Shown here: positions 36,335-63,459 of the stretch, piece by piece
Numbering within the stretch: position 1 is the first letter of the stretch
How the letters are laid out: every line of letters begins with the position of its first letter
Assembly (NCBI GenBank): GCA_018398805.1
Contig: JAGFBZ010000863.1
Coordinates: 2,296,501 to 2,360,500, forward strand
Direction of reading: 5' to 3'
DNA: 64,000 nt
Source of the DNA: Hirundichthys speculiger
Taxonomy: Eukaryota > Chordata > Actinopteri > Beloniformes > Exocoetidae
Notes under the pieces: generated by a model
Database searches by the model: none
The model's input: the letters and a program-made list of their open reading frames with translations, nothing else
Told to the model about the DNA's origin: nothing
Made by a program: the position numbers and the translations under genes

Positions 36335-36640
36335 GTGAAGCATTCCAAAGCCAGCCAAGAAATGTCATTTCTCCAGCATTTCTCTTTCCTGCAGGAAATG
36401 CCGGAAATACCTCCCCAGGGAGGTGTTGAGGGGGCATCTAAACCTTATGACAAAACCACCTCAACTGGCTCCTCTTAATGGAAGGTGGGGGGGGTTAGTG
36501 ACTTATCTCTGAGTCTCCCTCGTATCATGAAACCTCTCACCCCATCTCTTAGGGTAAATTCACTCACCCTCCAAGGGAAACTCATTGTATCCCCTTGTAT
36601 CCATAATCTCAGTATTTCAGTCTCAACCCTCCTTGCTGTG
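36335..36640 (-). mobile_element. decayed Rex3/RTE-like LINE fragment, inverted
   Basis: This + strand text parallels the Rex3 fragment at 23700-23900: 'tccccagggaggtgttga' against the GRLPGE-coding part, 'gcatctaaacc' against 'gcatctgaacc', and 'ctctcaccccatctcttagg' against 'cttctcaccctatctcaaag'. It is more diverged and has lost the GATG tail. Confidence 0.6.
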
Positions 36641-37010
36641 GTAAAGTGGTCTCCATGCCCAAGTAAACCAGTCCACCACCTTGTTATGGTGCATGCCCAA
36701 GTAATCCTAGGAGTTACACTGGTCAAGTCTCCCAGGCAAACTGGTCGTCAGGGATGAGCCAGACCAAGAGCAACACAGACTTATAAATAATCAAGGAGTC
36801 CGACATCCCTTGCCCAGATGTGGGCCCACCCATGAGCCTGTCCTTGTGAAGGGGTTCATATGTGAGCCCCCGGTGGTTGGGCTTTTTCCCAGGGGGTCCA
36901 GGCAGACTCAGCCCCAGAGAGTAGCGTGGGCTCACTCTCCTCTGGGCACAACACCTGCAGGAGCAGAAAATGCAACACTGGTGGCAGCTGAAGGGTGTTT
37001 TCCTTGAAAC
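36641..37010. mobile_element. LINE 5'-region-like repeat
   Basis: Phrases such as 'ccaccttgttatggtgcatg', 'cccttgcccagatgtgggcc' and 'gggctttttcccagggggtc' are typical of the 5' part of a fish non-LTR element. It directly adjoins the Rex3-like fragment. The clade is not certain, and no open frame with motifs is present. Confidence 0.4.
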
Positions 37011-39574
37011 ACAAAGTTGAATTCATTCAGTGGGTGCTTCAACCAGAAAATGTCAATAATCTATAATTATAGGACCTCTAGATTAAAATGTATAAACTCA
37101 AATATCTAAACAATTGCTGCGTTCTTTTATGGGACTTTACAGTGACCTTTTTATTTTAAGCTTCTAAAAATAGTTGAAACTTGTTAGCCCTGGGGGAAAT
37201 GTGGAAGTGACGAACCGACAAAAGAGGTATGTGGTAACTTCATTCTGTTTGTGCAAAGGAATGTGTGTTTGTAAATGCGTGGAATGCTGTTGACTGTGTT
37301 TTGTCATGTGTGACACAAAGAGTGACACTGGGACCGTTAAAAGAAGAATGCTCATTGACAAACAACACCTGCTCTCGATGTTTGTGTGAGTGGTTAAGAC
37401 AATGAAAACACACACATCTGCTGCCTTTATGGCTAGCCAACACATCAAGAAGCATGAGTTCAAATCCCAAAAAAACAGATGTCAGGTTGAATGCACATTA
37501 GCAGAAAAAGAAAAATATTCTTTGGAACAATAGTGCTGGCTGGGAAGACCACATCACAAGATTCATCCTGAATCTTGTTTTTCTACAAATTCTCCAGAGG
37601 GCTTCTTCCCACGTCTGCATAAATGAACAACCTGACCTGATAGATAAAAAAATGACAACAGCTGTGTCTTTGACTTTATTTGACTCTGATGAGGAACAAA
37701 AGAATGTGACAAAAGATCATACAAACCATTCCTTTTATGGTTTTATAGATTTTTCAGCGAGGTTTTTGTGCCTGTCATTGTGGTGAGATGCATTTCATTC
37801 ACGTATCCAGACCACAGGTAAAGGTTCTAAGTAGGGCGCCTCATCAGTTCCTTCTCCACCACAGCAGTTGGATATTTCAGCCCTTCACTTGGCAGCTGCT
37901 CCCTTTCAACCCACATAGCAGACTTCAAATTTAGAGGGAAAACTGCTTTTTCGTCCAATACTGACTCAGGATAATTGGTGAAAGTGTCAGAAACCATCAA
38001 CCATGGATTTGTGCTGATGCTGGGTGGCTGGGTGGGGGGTGGGGGGGTTGTTTTGTTCTGAGAAGTAACAAATTCTGCATTATGAGGATGGATTGGACTG
38101 TGGCGCTCAAACACCAGGATATTTATACACGTAGTTGTCCAGATGAAGATTTTCTTTAATTTTACTCTTGCAACATCGGCCTTCTGCACGTTATCTTACG
38201 TAAATCTGTCTTAAGGGGTTAAAGGAGTGATAAAGGAGTGATAAATCCAACTTTATCTGCTGAAAGTACAAACTGTTGTTCAGGCTCAATGGAAACCTCC
38301 AGCTAAAACACATTACTCTGATATTCTGTCAGGTTTAGTATCTGTCATATGATTTATCATTGGACCTGGCTGCTTCATTGCGCCCAACCAAAAGGAGTAT
38401 TTCTTGTCACACTGGAATTTCCTAGCCACACATCAAACATTCATTTTGACACTTGGCTACTGGACAAAATCTGTAATCCAAAATTACGTTTGTTAAAATA
38501 TGCATTTGTATTGTTCCCAGAATGCTACTATGATCTGAAGTAAATGCATTGCATATACAAAGAACGTAACCTTGATGTGAAATTAAGTAAAAGTGGGCTC
38601 ATAGTGGTCCACCCCCACCCCTTCAACCTCCTGATACAGCCTTTGTCTTCAGAGGGTTTACTGTCTGCCTCAAATACAGTCAAAGGTTTGGAAACATTAA
38701 GATGACATTTATCAGAGGTTTGTAGTGACATGAAAAAGGAAGGTTTTATCCTGGCTGGCCATTTGTAAGTAAGATGTATTTACGCTTTATCTTCTTAAGA
38801 TATTTAATGTCATCAGCGGTAGTTAGAGGATGGAAATAACTGAATAATGCATTTTTCAAAGAAAAGGAAACATTTTAATGATTTTTCTTATCAATCTTAT
38901 TTAAAACAACACTGGAGGGCAAGAGCTCATCAAATTAGCAAATTGGTTTTCTGCTTGAGGTCAGTTGTAAACTCTTCATGGATGGATGGATGGATGGATG
39001 GATGGATGGATGTCAGGTGTTTAGTCTGATGCAAACACCCTCACCACTCTCATCTTTTGACTTCAAATCCAATCATCCTGGACATGTCAATGTGAAGAAG
39101 GAGATCTGCTCTGGAGACATTTAACTGTTCACTCCAAGTTTCTAACCATGTTGTCTGTTGAGAGTTCACCTGTGTTACCTGCTGATCAGACTTAGGTTCA
39201 GTTATTACCAGGGTACACTCATTACACCCGAATGCATTTATGGTGATCTCATGGTGAAGTTTCAACTATGCTTCTCTCTTTCTGTTTTACTTCAAACAGT
39301 TCCAACAGTTTGTAATTTGATTTGAATTAATTCATTATTTTTTTGTTTATTTCCCCTCAATAATTTATATAACGGCCATTTATTGTCCCTTATTCCAATA
39401 CAATTCGTTTAATACAGTTCACTGCAGTTCAATACAGTTCAGTTAAGTTCACTTCAATTCGATCAACTAATGTCTGAGAATTTCTGTAACCATACTTTAA
39501 CCAACAACATGACACTCACATCCACTTCAAGATGCAACTGATCAACTGTGCAGAGGTGAGACAAAATCTTGGTA
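37011..39574. other. non-coding stretch
   Basis: No exon is recognised. A G-run sits at 38034-38048. Degenerate 'gttcaatacagttcagttaa' repeats at 39398-39462 resemble a worn L2-type tail in inverse orientation. Confidence 0.4.
38978..39012. repeat. (GGAT)n microsatellite
   Basis: About nine GGAT units. Such arrays often mark Rex3 tails, but no Rex3 sequence adjoins this one. Confidence 0.9.
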
Positions 39575-41097
39575 CACTTGAAACCAGAAGTTTACTATAT
39601 AAAAAGGATGCTTGGCCCTTTTTTTCCCTCATTGTCTGACACCAAATCAGACTTAAATATTCCTGTTTTAGGTCAGTTAGGATTACCAAAATTATTTCTA
39701 TTTTCTCAATACCAGAATAATGAGAACGATTTTTAAAACATTTTTTAATTACTTTCGTCAAAGTCAGGAGTTTAACATATATTTCATCAATATTTGGAAG
39801 CATTGCCTTTAAACTATCTTTTCACAAAGATTTCTGGAACTGTGTCCCATTTCTCCTGACAGAACTGGTGGAACTGAGTCAGGCTTGTAGGCCGGCTCAC
39901 TCACACAGTCCTATTCAGCTCTGTCCACGAATTCTCTATAGGATTGAGATCTGGATTTTGTGATGGCTACTCAAAAGTATTGACTTTGTTGTTCTCAAGA
40001 CCACTTTGCATCCATTTGAAGACCCGTTTGCACCCAAGCTTTAACTGTCTGGCTAATGTCTTGAGATGTTGCTTCAATATTTCTACATAATGTTCTTTCC
40101 CCATGATGCCATTTATTTTGTGAAGTCCCACCAGTCCCTCCTGCAACAAAATACACCCACAACACGATACTCCCTGTGCTTCATAGTCGGGATGGTGTTC
40201 TCAGGCTTGCACGATTCCCCCTTTTTACTCCAAATGTAACAATGGTCATTATGGCCAAACAGTTCAGTTTTAGTTTCATCAGACCAGACGACAAGTCTCC
40301 AGAAATGAAGGTCTTTGTCCCTGTGTGCATTTGCAAACTGTAATCTGTTTTTTTTTTTATGTTGCTTTTGGAGTAATGCCTCTTCATCGCTGAGTGGTTT
40401 CAGCCCATGTTGGTACAGGACTCATTACACTGTGCAGGATAATGACTCTCTCTTAACAGCTTCAGCAGCATCTTCACAAGGTGTTTTGCTTTTGTTCTGG
40501 GGTTGATACACACATTTCGCTCCAAAGCACGTTCATCTCTGGGACACAGAACCCGTCTCCTTCTTGAGCAGTATGACGGCTGGACATTCCCATGGTGTTT
40601 ATACTTGCTTATAATTGTTTGAACGGATGAATATGGCACCTTCAGGCATCTGGAAATTGTACCAAAAGATGAACCAGACTTGTGAAGGTCTACAATTCTC
40701 TTCCTGATGTCTTGGCTGATTTCTTTTGATTTTCCTATGATGTCACACAAGGAAGGAGTGTGTTGAGGTGTGTCTCAAAATACACCCACAGGTGTGTCTG
40801 AAAATGTTGTCAGGTAACCTATCAGAGGTTTCCAAAGCAATGACATAATCATCTGGGTAATTTCTAGGCTTTACCAAACTGTATCAAGGCATAGTGATCT
40901 TACTGTATGTAAACTTCTGACTTTGAAGAAAGCAGTACAATAAAAAATACCTAAAAAAGATACTTCTCTCATTATTCTGACATTTAACAAACAGAACTAG
41001 ATTTGGTAATCTTAACTGACCTAAAACAGGAAAAGTTTCATCTGATTTAATGTCAGTCAGTGAAAAAACAGTGTATGTAAACTTCTGGTTTCAGCTA
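39575..41097 (-). mobile_element. Sleeping-Beauty-like Tc1 transposon, inactive
   Basis: The left end 'cttgaaaccagaagtttac' (39577-39595) and the right end 'gtaaacttctggtttcagct' (41077-41096) are inverted repeats. TA dinucleotides adjoin both ends. Internal direct-repeat-like copies ('gtatgtaaacttctgac' near 40905-40925) indicate an IR/DR architecture. The minus-strand interior encodes a decayed transposase. The 1.5-kb length is normal for this group. Confidence 0.85.
39967..40740 (-). pseudogene. Sleeping-Beauty-type transposase remnant
   Basis: The N-terminal part (minus strand, from about 40735) reads 'GKSKEISQDIRKRIVDLHKS', 'SSVQTIISKYKHHGNVQPSY' and 'INPRTKAKHLVKML', covering the paired-like DNA-binding region. 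Later blocks in other frames include a first catalytic region around 40275-40290 ('DETKTEL' type, frame-broken) and 'LHKINGIMGKEHYVEILKQH'. The segment with the second aspartate reads 'VFKWMQS' instead of the normal motif. Multiple frameshifts and lost residues make it non-functional. Confidence 0.8.
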
Positions 41098-41384
41098 TAT
41101 GTATTTATCTCTTGCTTCTCTGCTTTTTCCACATGTAAAAGATTACAACATGACCCAGTGTTACAGGGGCAGCTGCAGCAGGTTTTCCCACCTAAAACAC
41201 TGATCTCCCCCAGAGGCAACACATTTTTTTACCTATGTGCATTGCCCTGCCCTGGTCAGTGAACCATTATCGCTGAATGATACTGGCAACATAATTGAGC
41301 AGAACATGTGTGGGACACTTATACTATGTATAATAGGTGGCTCTTGTTTGTACTTATTATGGTAGATATGGTGTCACATCAGCA

Positions 41385-42691
41385 ATCATCAAAAAGCCTG
41401 TACATGGGTTAATGATCAGTCACCTCCTTTACATAGATGACATCAAGCTCTACGCCAAGAACGGGCAACTTCCTGATTCACCTTACAGCAACGACATCAG
41501 GACGTCATTCGGAGTAGATAAATGTGGACAGATGGTATCTTGGAGAGGGAGAATGATTACAACTGAAGTGGTTGAACTACCAGAGAGCAGCATAGCAGAT
41601 GTTCAGGGATCCTGGGGATCCCGCAGGCAGATGGCAATCATAAAGAGGTAGCATGGAGTCATTCACAGCCAAATACCTGCAAAGCGTGAGGCAGGTGCTG
41701 AAGAGTCAACTGAATGGGAAAATTAAGATCCAGGCTATCAACACCTATGACCGAACAGAAATCAGATACCCTGGTGACATAATATCCTGGCCAATGGAAG
41801 AGATACAAGCCACAAATGCCAAGACATGGAAACTCCTTCCAACGCATGGAGGGTTTCGCCCTAATTCCAACACCCAGAGGTTGTACACTAAGTGCAGGAC
41901 AGAAGGCGGAGGACGGGTGAGTATAAGGGGCCACTATCCAGGAGGAAACGACAGGCCTCCAGGAATACATAAAGAAGATGCTTCCCACTGATGACCTATT
42001 AAGTGAATATGTGAGACAACTGAAACCCAACATGGAGGAGGAGCCAGGAAAGCCATCATGGAAGGACATGCCCCTACATGGCATGCACCACTGCCTAACA
42101 GAAGAGGTGGCTGACATCAGAAATACATACAAATGGCTGGAATAGGCTAGACTGAAAGAGAGCAAAAAGGCACTGATCATAGCTGCTCAAGAACAGGCCC
42201 TAAACACAAGAGCAATAGAGGCCAGAGTCTACCACACTAGATAGGACCCCAGATACAGGCTGTGCAAAGACACCCCTGAAACAGTACAGCACATCACAGT
42301 AGGATGTAAGATGCAGGCAGACAAACGCATACATGGAACGCCACAACCAGGTAGCTGGTATAATACACAGGGACATCTGTGCTGAGTATGGACTCGAGGT
42401 CCCAGGGTCAGGATGGGAGACACCTCCAAAAGGGGTCAAGAAATGGGAACTTCCAGATGCAGAATGACAAACTGGTGATGGATAATCAGCCTGACATCAT
42501 GGTGGTCAATAAACATCAGAGAATAGCAGTGAGAAAGAAGGAACATGAGAAGCTTGAGAAATACCAATGGCTGAAGGAAGGGCTGAAAAGGATTGGGGGC
42601 TGTTACCCCCAAGTTGGGTGGATGGCTACAACAAATACCAGAAACAAAATCCGACATCTCCATCCAGAAGTCCTGAGAATGCTGGGAACAG
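41385..42691 (+). mobile_element. R4/Dong-like non-LTR retrotransposon, RT to 3' end relic
   Basis: The reverse transcriptase active site reads 'SHLLYIDDIKLYAK' (about 41418-41460), the Y-x-D-D box. It is followed in changing frames by 'SFGVDKCGQMVSWRGRM', 'YLQSVRQVLKSQLNGKIKIQ', 'PGDIISWPMEEIQATNAKTW', 'EARVYHTR', '[20 protein letters not shown]' and '[12 protein letters not shown]'. The last phrase is immediately followed by a TA microsatellite. The retained order is fingers/palm, thumb, then the C-terminal region. At least five frame breaks make it dead. Confidence 0.7.
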
Positions 42692-42692
42692 C

Positions 42693-44735
<2,043 letters not shown>

Positions 44736-44739
44736 CCAC

Positions 44740-44860
44740 GGCTCTCACCAACCATTGGCGGTGCGCATACTCCTGCGCACACGCGGAAAAACAGTAGCCC
44801 ACGTGCTGTGGGTTCTGTGCATGTGCGCTTCTGCCGTATCAAGTTAACACAAACAAATCA
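44740..44860 (+). promoter_or_regulatory. candidate NAF1 promoter block
   Basis: This is a locally GC-richer block in otherwise AT-rich DNA. It has an inverted CCAAT box (ATTGG, 44754-44758), two TGCGCA elements (44762-44779) reminiscent of NRF-1 sites, a perfect CACGTG E-box (44800-44805) and 'gcatgtgcgc' (44819-44828). It lies a few hundred bases upstream of the likely first exon, which suits a housekeeping promoter. The function is inferred from motif content only. Confidence 0.4.
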
Positions 44861-44999
44861 TATCCACCGGAATGTAACCATATTACTTTCAAAATAATAA
44901 ATCTGAATTATTTGTCACTGGATTTTCTTTTTGTGCATCGATATTTGCAATATATAAGGACAGGTTTATTTAAATATAGACCATTTTAATATCTACCGT

Positions 45000-45186
45000 T
45001 TTTGAAAAAGTTAGTTTCTATGAGCTCGATGGTGTTTTTGAAACGTAAGCGTATTTTAAGCCTTTATTTTGAAGGCAAAAAAGGAAGTAATTTAGGTGTA
45101 TTTACACAAAACTTGAAGTTTCTTTTATTTGGAGGTTATTTCGGCGTGGATTCAGTCGCTTCTTTAGTAAACCAGTACAGGACTCA
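45000..45186 (+). other. naf1: probable non-coding first exon of NAF1
   Basis: A consensus donor 'ggactca|gtaagt' lies at 45186/45187. The first coding exon starts directly after an acceptor (cag at 45692-45694), so a separate upstream exon is expected. The frame at 45002-45190 has no NAF1-like sequence, so the exon is probably untranslated. Its 5' limit is not visible; the start given here is arbitrary. Confidence 0.35.
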
Positions 45187-45694
45187 GTAAGTCTTTAATT
45201 TGTATTTCTACTTGGTGTTTAAGGGGGAAGACGTCTTCGTGGGTTGTTGAACTAATGTATTTGTAGTTACGATGTCATTCTCTGTCCGCTGCTTAGCATT
45301 TTAGCCGATTAGGCTAAGTGTCCATGTTAGCGTGAATATGTAAAGATATTAACGTTTCTTTGAGTTCAGTTTGACATACTTTTTTTTTAGCCAATTTGCA
45401 GGTTTAGCTTTCGTATTGCTCAAAAGGTTTAATTGTTTAAGTTTTGCCATGGAAAGAACATTAAAACCATTAACCCGTTAAAAATGAATGCTCTATAATT
45501 TTCGTTATTGTAACATTCTGTGTTTTTACAGTTAGTTTAGACTTCATACATCTTATGAATAGAAATTAATTACTTGAGAAAATCTCTTCCTAGTTTTACA
45601 ATCCTAAACTGTAAAAATACACCTCTTAATTTATAATGTACTTATATAAAATGGTTTGATATGCTTGTTAATAAGCTGAATGCAAACATTTCAG

Positions 45695-58034
<12,340 letters not shown>

Positions 58035-58245
58035 TGCACAGTGCACATCCACACATTTGCCACAGTCCTTGAAGGTTATTAGATTTTTCTTTTTTTTTTT
58101 TTGACCAGCTAAAGTACCCTGCCACTTCACTGTATTTCAGTTATTTTGCAAATGAATGAAATGTATGTATTTGAGTGTAAATATAAACAGCAATTTATGT
58201 TATGAATATGCAATGCATATGCATAATGTGTGTATGCATGTGTTC

Positions 58246-58325
<80 letters not shown>

Positions 58326-59300
58326 TATATACGTACGTACATAATATACCTCTTTTTTTAAAGCCTCTTGCTACTTTATTGCCAGTTTCATTCTTAATTT
58401 CATTCATACTTTTGACTCCCTTTTTCTTGTTTTTCTCCTGTTCTCTCAACTGTGGAAAAGCTAATGATAACTCAGCATAGAACAACAGTGCATGAACTGC
58501 TTTACTCTATTTTTCTCTTATGCACCAGAGTTGTGGTGGCTGTATTGAGTGTCATTAATTAAAACCAAAGTGACCAATGGGATGTTGATGTCAGGCTACT
58601 GCACGACTTTACATTTGTATTTTGTTTCAACTACACTTAAAGCCAGAATTACAGTGAATCCTTAGTAAATTGTGATGTTGAGTGTTAGCATCTCTTGTTT
58701 CATGTTATTGGTAGATCAAACATGAACAAACTGTTGCATATATGACGAGACTATCTCTGTCCGCATTAAATGTACACATACACCTTTTCAGAAACCATGT
58801 TTTTCAAAACAGTATCTTCACAGAGGTTAATCTGACACTTCTGCATTTAATTGTTTGCGTATTATTCCATCATAATCTAGTAAACTTTGAATTTATTTCA
58901 CTGTAGCTGACTGACCTGAAACACATTTAATATAAGCATCTTACAGTTAAGAACATGGTAAGATGTAACGCACCTTTGTACGCACCTTTGCAGCAAGTGT
59001 AGCTGTTGACATCAATAGATATAAAGACTCCACTTGTCTTTTCTTGTCACTGAATGTAATCCACAGTTTTTGTGAAATATTCCAAATGAAATCACACTTT
59101 TTGCTTCTAGTTGTTTGGGTGTAAAATCCCTGCAGAATCTCTACTGAGCCCTCTAAAGAGCTCAAGAGAAATAAACTTGTCTTTTGATCTAACATTTATG
59201 GTAATGCAGAACTTGTCATCTGCATTCTTTGACACTCAACCAGGCTCTACTCTGCTTGTTGCATTCATACAGCCATATCTGCAAATAAAGGTTGAGCAAT
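58035..59300 (+). other. naf1: NAF1 3' untranslated region (extent uncertain)
   Basis: Downstream of the stop there is a T-run (58091-58102) and a TA microsatellite. Possible poly(A) signals are ATTAAA (about 58765) and AATAAA (59170-59175, 59284-59289, 59518-59523). Which one is used cannot be decided from sequence. No new exon is seen. Confidence 0.45.
58249..58321. repeat. (TA)n microsatellite in the NAF1 3' region
   Basis: About 36 uninterrupted AT/TA units within the probable 3' UTR. The long frames running through it are artefacts. Confidence 0.95.
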
Positions 59301-59390
59301 GTAAGAAAAACTGTATTCAGTTCCAGCTTGTGCTCTCCTCTGGCTTAATATACTGTAACAGATGTTTAGCATAATATTTGTTTTGTTGTT

Positions 59391-59421
<31 letters not shown>

Positions 59422-60192
59422 AGTTGTAGGTGAGCTATTTCATGTTTTGTTGAGATCCAGAATTGACTTGTTACATTGTGTGTATCCTGCACCTTTGTGT
59501 ACCAGAATTCTTTGTAAAATAAATGGGACCATCTGCACCACTGGGGTTGTGTGCAGGAAAAAGTTTCTCTCACACTGTTGTTTAAAACTGTTTGTTGAAT
59601 TTAACCTTATATCCACACAAAGACCCTTTCCTGTAAAGATGACTTCTTGTATCAAACAAAAGAAGAAATGTTCCTGTCCCTTCCCCTACCCCCCGCCGCA
59701 CCCTCGGTGCTGCAGGTGTGGTCCTGCTTACTGATGCACACCCTGGATTCTGGACTGGTCTGTCTTCCGTCGAGTCAGGGATGTGCTGGGCTTGTTGCCT
59801 TCACTGCACCTGTGGCCATGAGGGGACTTGGATGGTTCCTCTTGGCCTGGAGGGAAAATCCAGTGCACAGGTGGAGGTCTGATGCATGACACCAGCCCAA
59901 CGGACCAGCACCAACTGTGATTCAGCCTGATGTACTGGTTGTGGTCACCAGCTGATGCTGAGCAAGTGTTTGAGGTCAACATCTAAGCTTTATGTCTGTG
60001 CTGGGCGGTGGATAGGGGGGTTGGATCCAACATCACCACGCAATTATTTACACACAACACTACACAAAAGCCACATGCATCATCATACTACACACACCAC
60101 ATCCATCACAGCTTGTGTCTTTGTCTTGTCATGCTACACTGTTGTTGATTTTAGTTCTCTCTGACAGAATCACTTTTGGGGCCCAATAAAAT
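59301..60192. other. non-coding stretch with an unclassified repeat-like block
   Basis: A TTTTG-rich tract lies at 59377-59420. The block 59690-60180, with 'ggtggataggggggttggat' and a CA-rich end, resembles an interspersed repeat fragment, but I cannot assign it. No gene is seen. Confidence 0.35.
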
Positions 60193-61145
60193 ACACTGGC
60201 GGGCCCAAAAAAAAAAGTCACCACCTGGATTCAACTAAGCAAGTAGGTACGAGCCTCCTATTGGATAATTACTGCATGAGCGATTATCTTTCAGCTGACA
60301 AGTTATTTAACCCCAACTAGTGCAGTGAGTTGCTTCTCATTTCCTAAACAACCATGTCAAATGACACAGCCCGTTGTCGTGGAAAAGATGTTAGTCTGTT
60401 TGAGAAGGGTCAAATCATTGGCATTCATCAAGCAGAGAAAACATCTAAGGGAGATTGCAGAAACTACCAAAATTGGGTTAAGAACTGTCAAACATATTAA
60501 AAACTGGAAGGATAGTGGGGACCCATCGTCTTCTAGGAGAAAAAAATCTTTAATGATCGGCAATCACTTAAGCGTTTGGTGGCAAATTAAAGAAAAACAA
60601 CAGTAGAACTCAGGGCCATGTTTACTAGTTTCCACAAGCACAATGCAAGGGGAACTCGGGGAATTGGGACTGAACAGTTGTCTAGCCTTAAGAGAACTAC
60701 TAATCAGTGATGCTAACTGAGGGAAAAAAAAGGCTTCAATTTGCGAGAGCATAAAGATTGGACTCTGGAGCAATGGAAGAAGGTCATGTGGTCTGATGAG
60801 CCCAGATTTACCCTGTTCCAGAGTGATGGGAGCATCAGGGTAATATACTGAATGACCAGGTTATTCCATCAATGGATATTTTCCTCCCTGATGGCACGGG
60901 CATATTCCAAGATGACAATGCCAGGATTCATCAGGCTCGAATTGTGAAAGACTGGTTCAGAGAGCATGAGACATGATTTTCACACATGGATTGGCCACCA
61001 CAGAGTCCAGACCTGAACCCCATTGAGAATCTGTGGGATGTGCTGGAAGAAGACTTTGCAGAGCGGTCAGACTCTTCCATCATCAATGCAAGATCTTGGT
61101 AAAAATGAATGCAACACTGGATGGAAATAAATCTTGTGACATTGT
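60193..61145 (+). mobile_element. Tc1/mariner-like transposon relic
   Basis: The left end 'cactggcgggcccaaaaaaa' is followed by 'gtcaccacctgg', the start of a known type of Tc1-like element. The transposase begins at about 60353 ('MSNDTARCRGKDVSLFEKGQ') and is broken. Catalytic blocks remain as '[17 protein letters not shown]', '[19 protein letters not shown]' and 'SPDLNPIENLWDVLEEDF', so all three acidic positions are still visible. Part of the centre is deleted and no right terminal repeat was found. Confidence 0.8.
60353..61100 (+). pseudogene. Tc1/mariner-like transposase remnant
   Basis: This is the coding part of the element above. The N-terminal helix-turn-helix ('HLREIAETTKIGLRTVKHIK') and the three catalytic boxes survive in different frames, separated by frameshifts, a TGA in the segment after 'REHE' and an internal deletion between the first and second catalytic boxes. 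It cannot encode an active enzyme. Confidence 0.7.
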
Positions 61146-63346
61146 CAGTACTGGCACTAACCTTTAATATATATGCAGACAGTTGAAAAAAAATTCTTGG
61201 GGATAAATAAGTGAGGTACCCCTAGGGCCTAGGCTGACAATTCAGGAGGAAAATAGACTGAATCCTGAAGTCATAATTGACCAATGCACAGGCATAGACT
61301 GAAGTGATGGTATAAGTTAATTTTATAAAATGGAATAATAATAAAGGAAAAATAAACATTTTTATTGACATTTGTAAACACAAGTCCAAAAAAAAAATAA
61401 AATTAAAATCTGCCCAGGTACACCTACAGTGATACAGCTTAGGAAGCAGGGATCAATTCCCAACTTTCTCAGCCTGCTAAGCCTCAGTTGTCCCAACCTA
61501 AAGTGGTTGAACCTATAATCGGAGCAGACACACACTTACACATGTAGAGATGGAATTTCATGCTTTTGCTTGCAGCTGAAATGGAAGCATCATCCCTCAC
61601 ACCAATCAACACATTTCACTCGTCACACAGGGTACCTCACAGGCAAACATAGGCAAAGGCGTACATTTACACGTGATATAAATAAAAGCTTTTATTATGG
61701 TAACATGGAGCAAATATTCACAGCCAGCATCTGGCAAATAAAATGTGTACATTTTGCTTAGTGGTTCATGAGTTGCTCCATGCGTTTCACCTTGAAGGTC
61801 ACATTTATCTCCAGTTGGGACTTGGATTATCTACATTTTCTGTGGGTTTTCTCCTTCCATAACATCAGGTTTGAACTTTGACTGGTTGCAGCCCAGTGAT
61901 CTAAAAGAGTGATAAACAGTAAAATCTGGTAGTCAAATCCTGTGGAAGATCATTAAAAGGTATTTCAAATGAACATTTGAAGACTTTTGAAAGACAGGTG
62001 GTTGGAAGAAAGGAACAGGAAATGGCAGGCGGACCAATGGTCCACTTAAAACCCAACACTACGTCTGATGATAAATGATGGTAAATGATGTTCACATATT
62101 AACAGTTTGCATTATACATTGTAAAATGTGCTCATCAGTAAGCTGTCTAAGTGCTGGCAGGCACAGTTCTTGGAATGGGATATCGGTTTCACGGTTCAAA
62201 GCATTGCTCCATATTTAACAAGCTACGGCTGAGTTGCTCATATAAACTCAGAAAAAAAAAAATCAGCCTCAGAGAAGACTGCCGCACCAAAAGAGGTCTG
62301 TCGATCAAGGATGGGTTTCAATTGGGTTGCTGAGCAGAAAGAGTGAAACATTGCTATTTCCCATTTCTCCAAACAACATATACGTACATCGCTGTTCCTG
62401 AGTCGTGGATAAATCATATTTCAAGACTTTCTAGCCACACGGCCCTGAATTCAGTCCAATAGTAGATCAATGGGTTGCTTGGGATTCTTCATACTGATAC
62501 TAAAACCCAAAATTAAAACCCTAAACTAGGCCTCATGCCAATGCTGTATCTAATTTTAAGTTTTTGATCAGGACTTTAAGAGGTAGAACAGCTTGGGGAC
62601 TTGGATTTCAATCCAACTCAGCCGGGCTTATTCGCAGTGTGGAATATTAAGAGTTTGTATATCTACCACCTTAAAACCATTTACTGAACACATTACACTC
62701 TCTAACACCTTTGTGCTTGCACTGTCCCTGCGTCCATGTTGGCAGTGTCAGCTCAGTTTCAACATGTGAGTTTCTAGCATTGCTGTGCACATTAGCTTCA
62801 CGGTGCATGCTGACCACTGTCAGTTTATCCACCTCTTAGCTCTTGTTATCACCAAGTTCAGTTGGTTTGTTTTTGGGAACATTACTCAGCCAGTGTGAAC
62901 AGTTTTATTATGGTAGCATGTAAGACTTTAAATCAAATACAGTTTAGTACTTGTAGCCCTGCAAGTCTTTCCAGCTTGAGCCATGCTTAGAGTTTAGGTA
63001 AATTCAGTTTTCCTGGTTCAAATTCCCCATCATCATGTATGCAAACATTTGAAATCATTAGCTTAGCCCTTTAAGTGCCCATTTATTACCTGTACTAGTG
63101 AGAGCTACATGTCCCAATTACATTTAAGACTTTACCTGAGAACACAATTCTGACTGATTTAAGTTTTTATTCCTTGACAAGCTCAAGCTATTTTTATCAG
63201 TAGGCCTATTGCTCTTTATGATCATGTTTGGGTGTCTTCCTGTGGTCCTCCCACACCCCTGAAGCACACATTACCCCAGTCCTTTTCTCACGTGTTGCTC
63301 TATCACCTTACATCATTCCAAACCTTTTTCCCTTTCACACCCCCCT
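61146..63346. other. non-coding stretch
   Basis: No exon or repeat is confidently recognised. A short A-run is at 61389-61400. Confidence 0.4.
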
Positions 63347-63459
63347 TCAGCACCAGCTCTCTGAATCAGCAGTCTGGCGTAACTGGAGACACCGAAGCTG
63401 TGACTGACCCAGTAAATCCTACCATTAAGAGGGCTATCCCTGGATGCATACCTGACTGA
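63347..63459 (+). CDS. weak candidate terminal exon, unknown gene
   Basis: A strong pyrimidine tract and acceptor ('ctttcacaccccccttcag') precede an open stretch reading 'TSSLNQQSGVTGDTEAVTDP' and 'VNPTIKRAIPGCIPD' before TGA. An AATAAA follows about 200 bp later (about 63661). I do not recognise the peptide and found no upstream partner exon. It may be chance. Confidence 0.2.

Noticed and set aside
39398..39462. 'gttcaatacagttcag' repeats as an inverted L2 tail
   Set aside because: Only the tail-like repetition is present, with none of the upstream L2 3' landmarks. It may be an ordinary degenerate microsatellite.
45002..45190. 62-codon frame at the probable NAF1 first exon
   Set aside because: It has no similarity to NAF1 and runs through the donor site. 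It is more likely untranslated leader.
58127..58485. Several overlapping Tyr-Ile repeat frames
   Set aside because: The same effect of the TA array in the NAF1 3' region.
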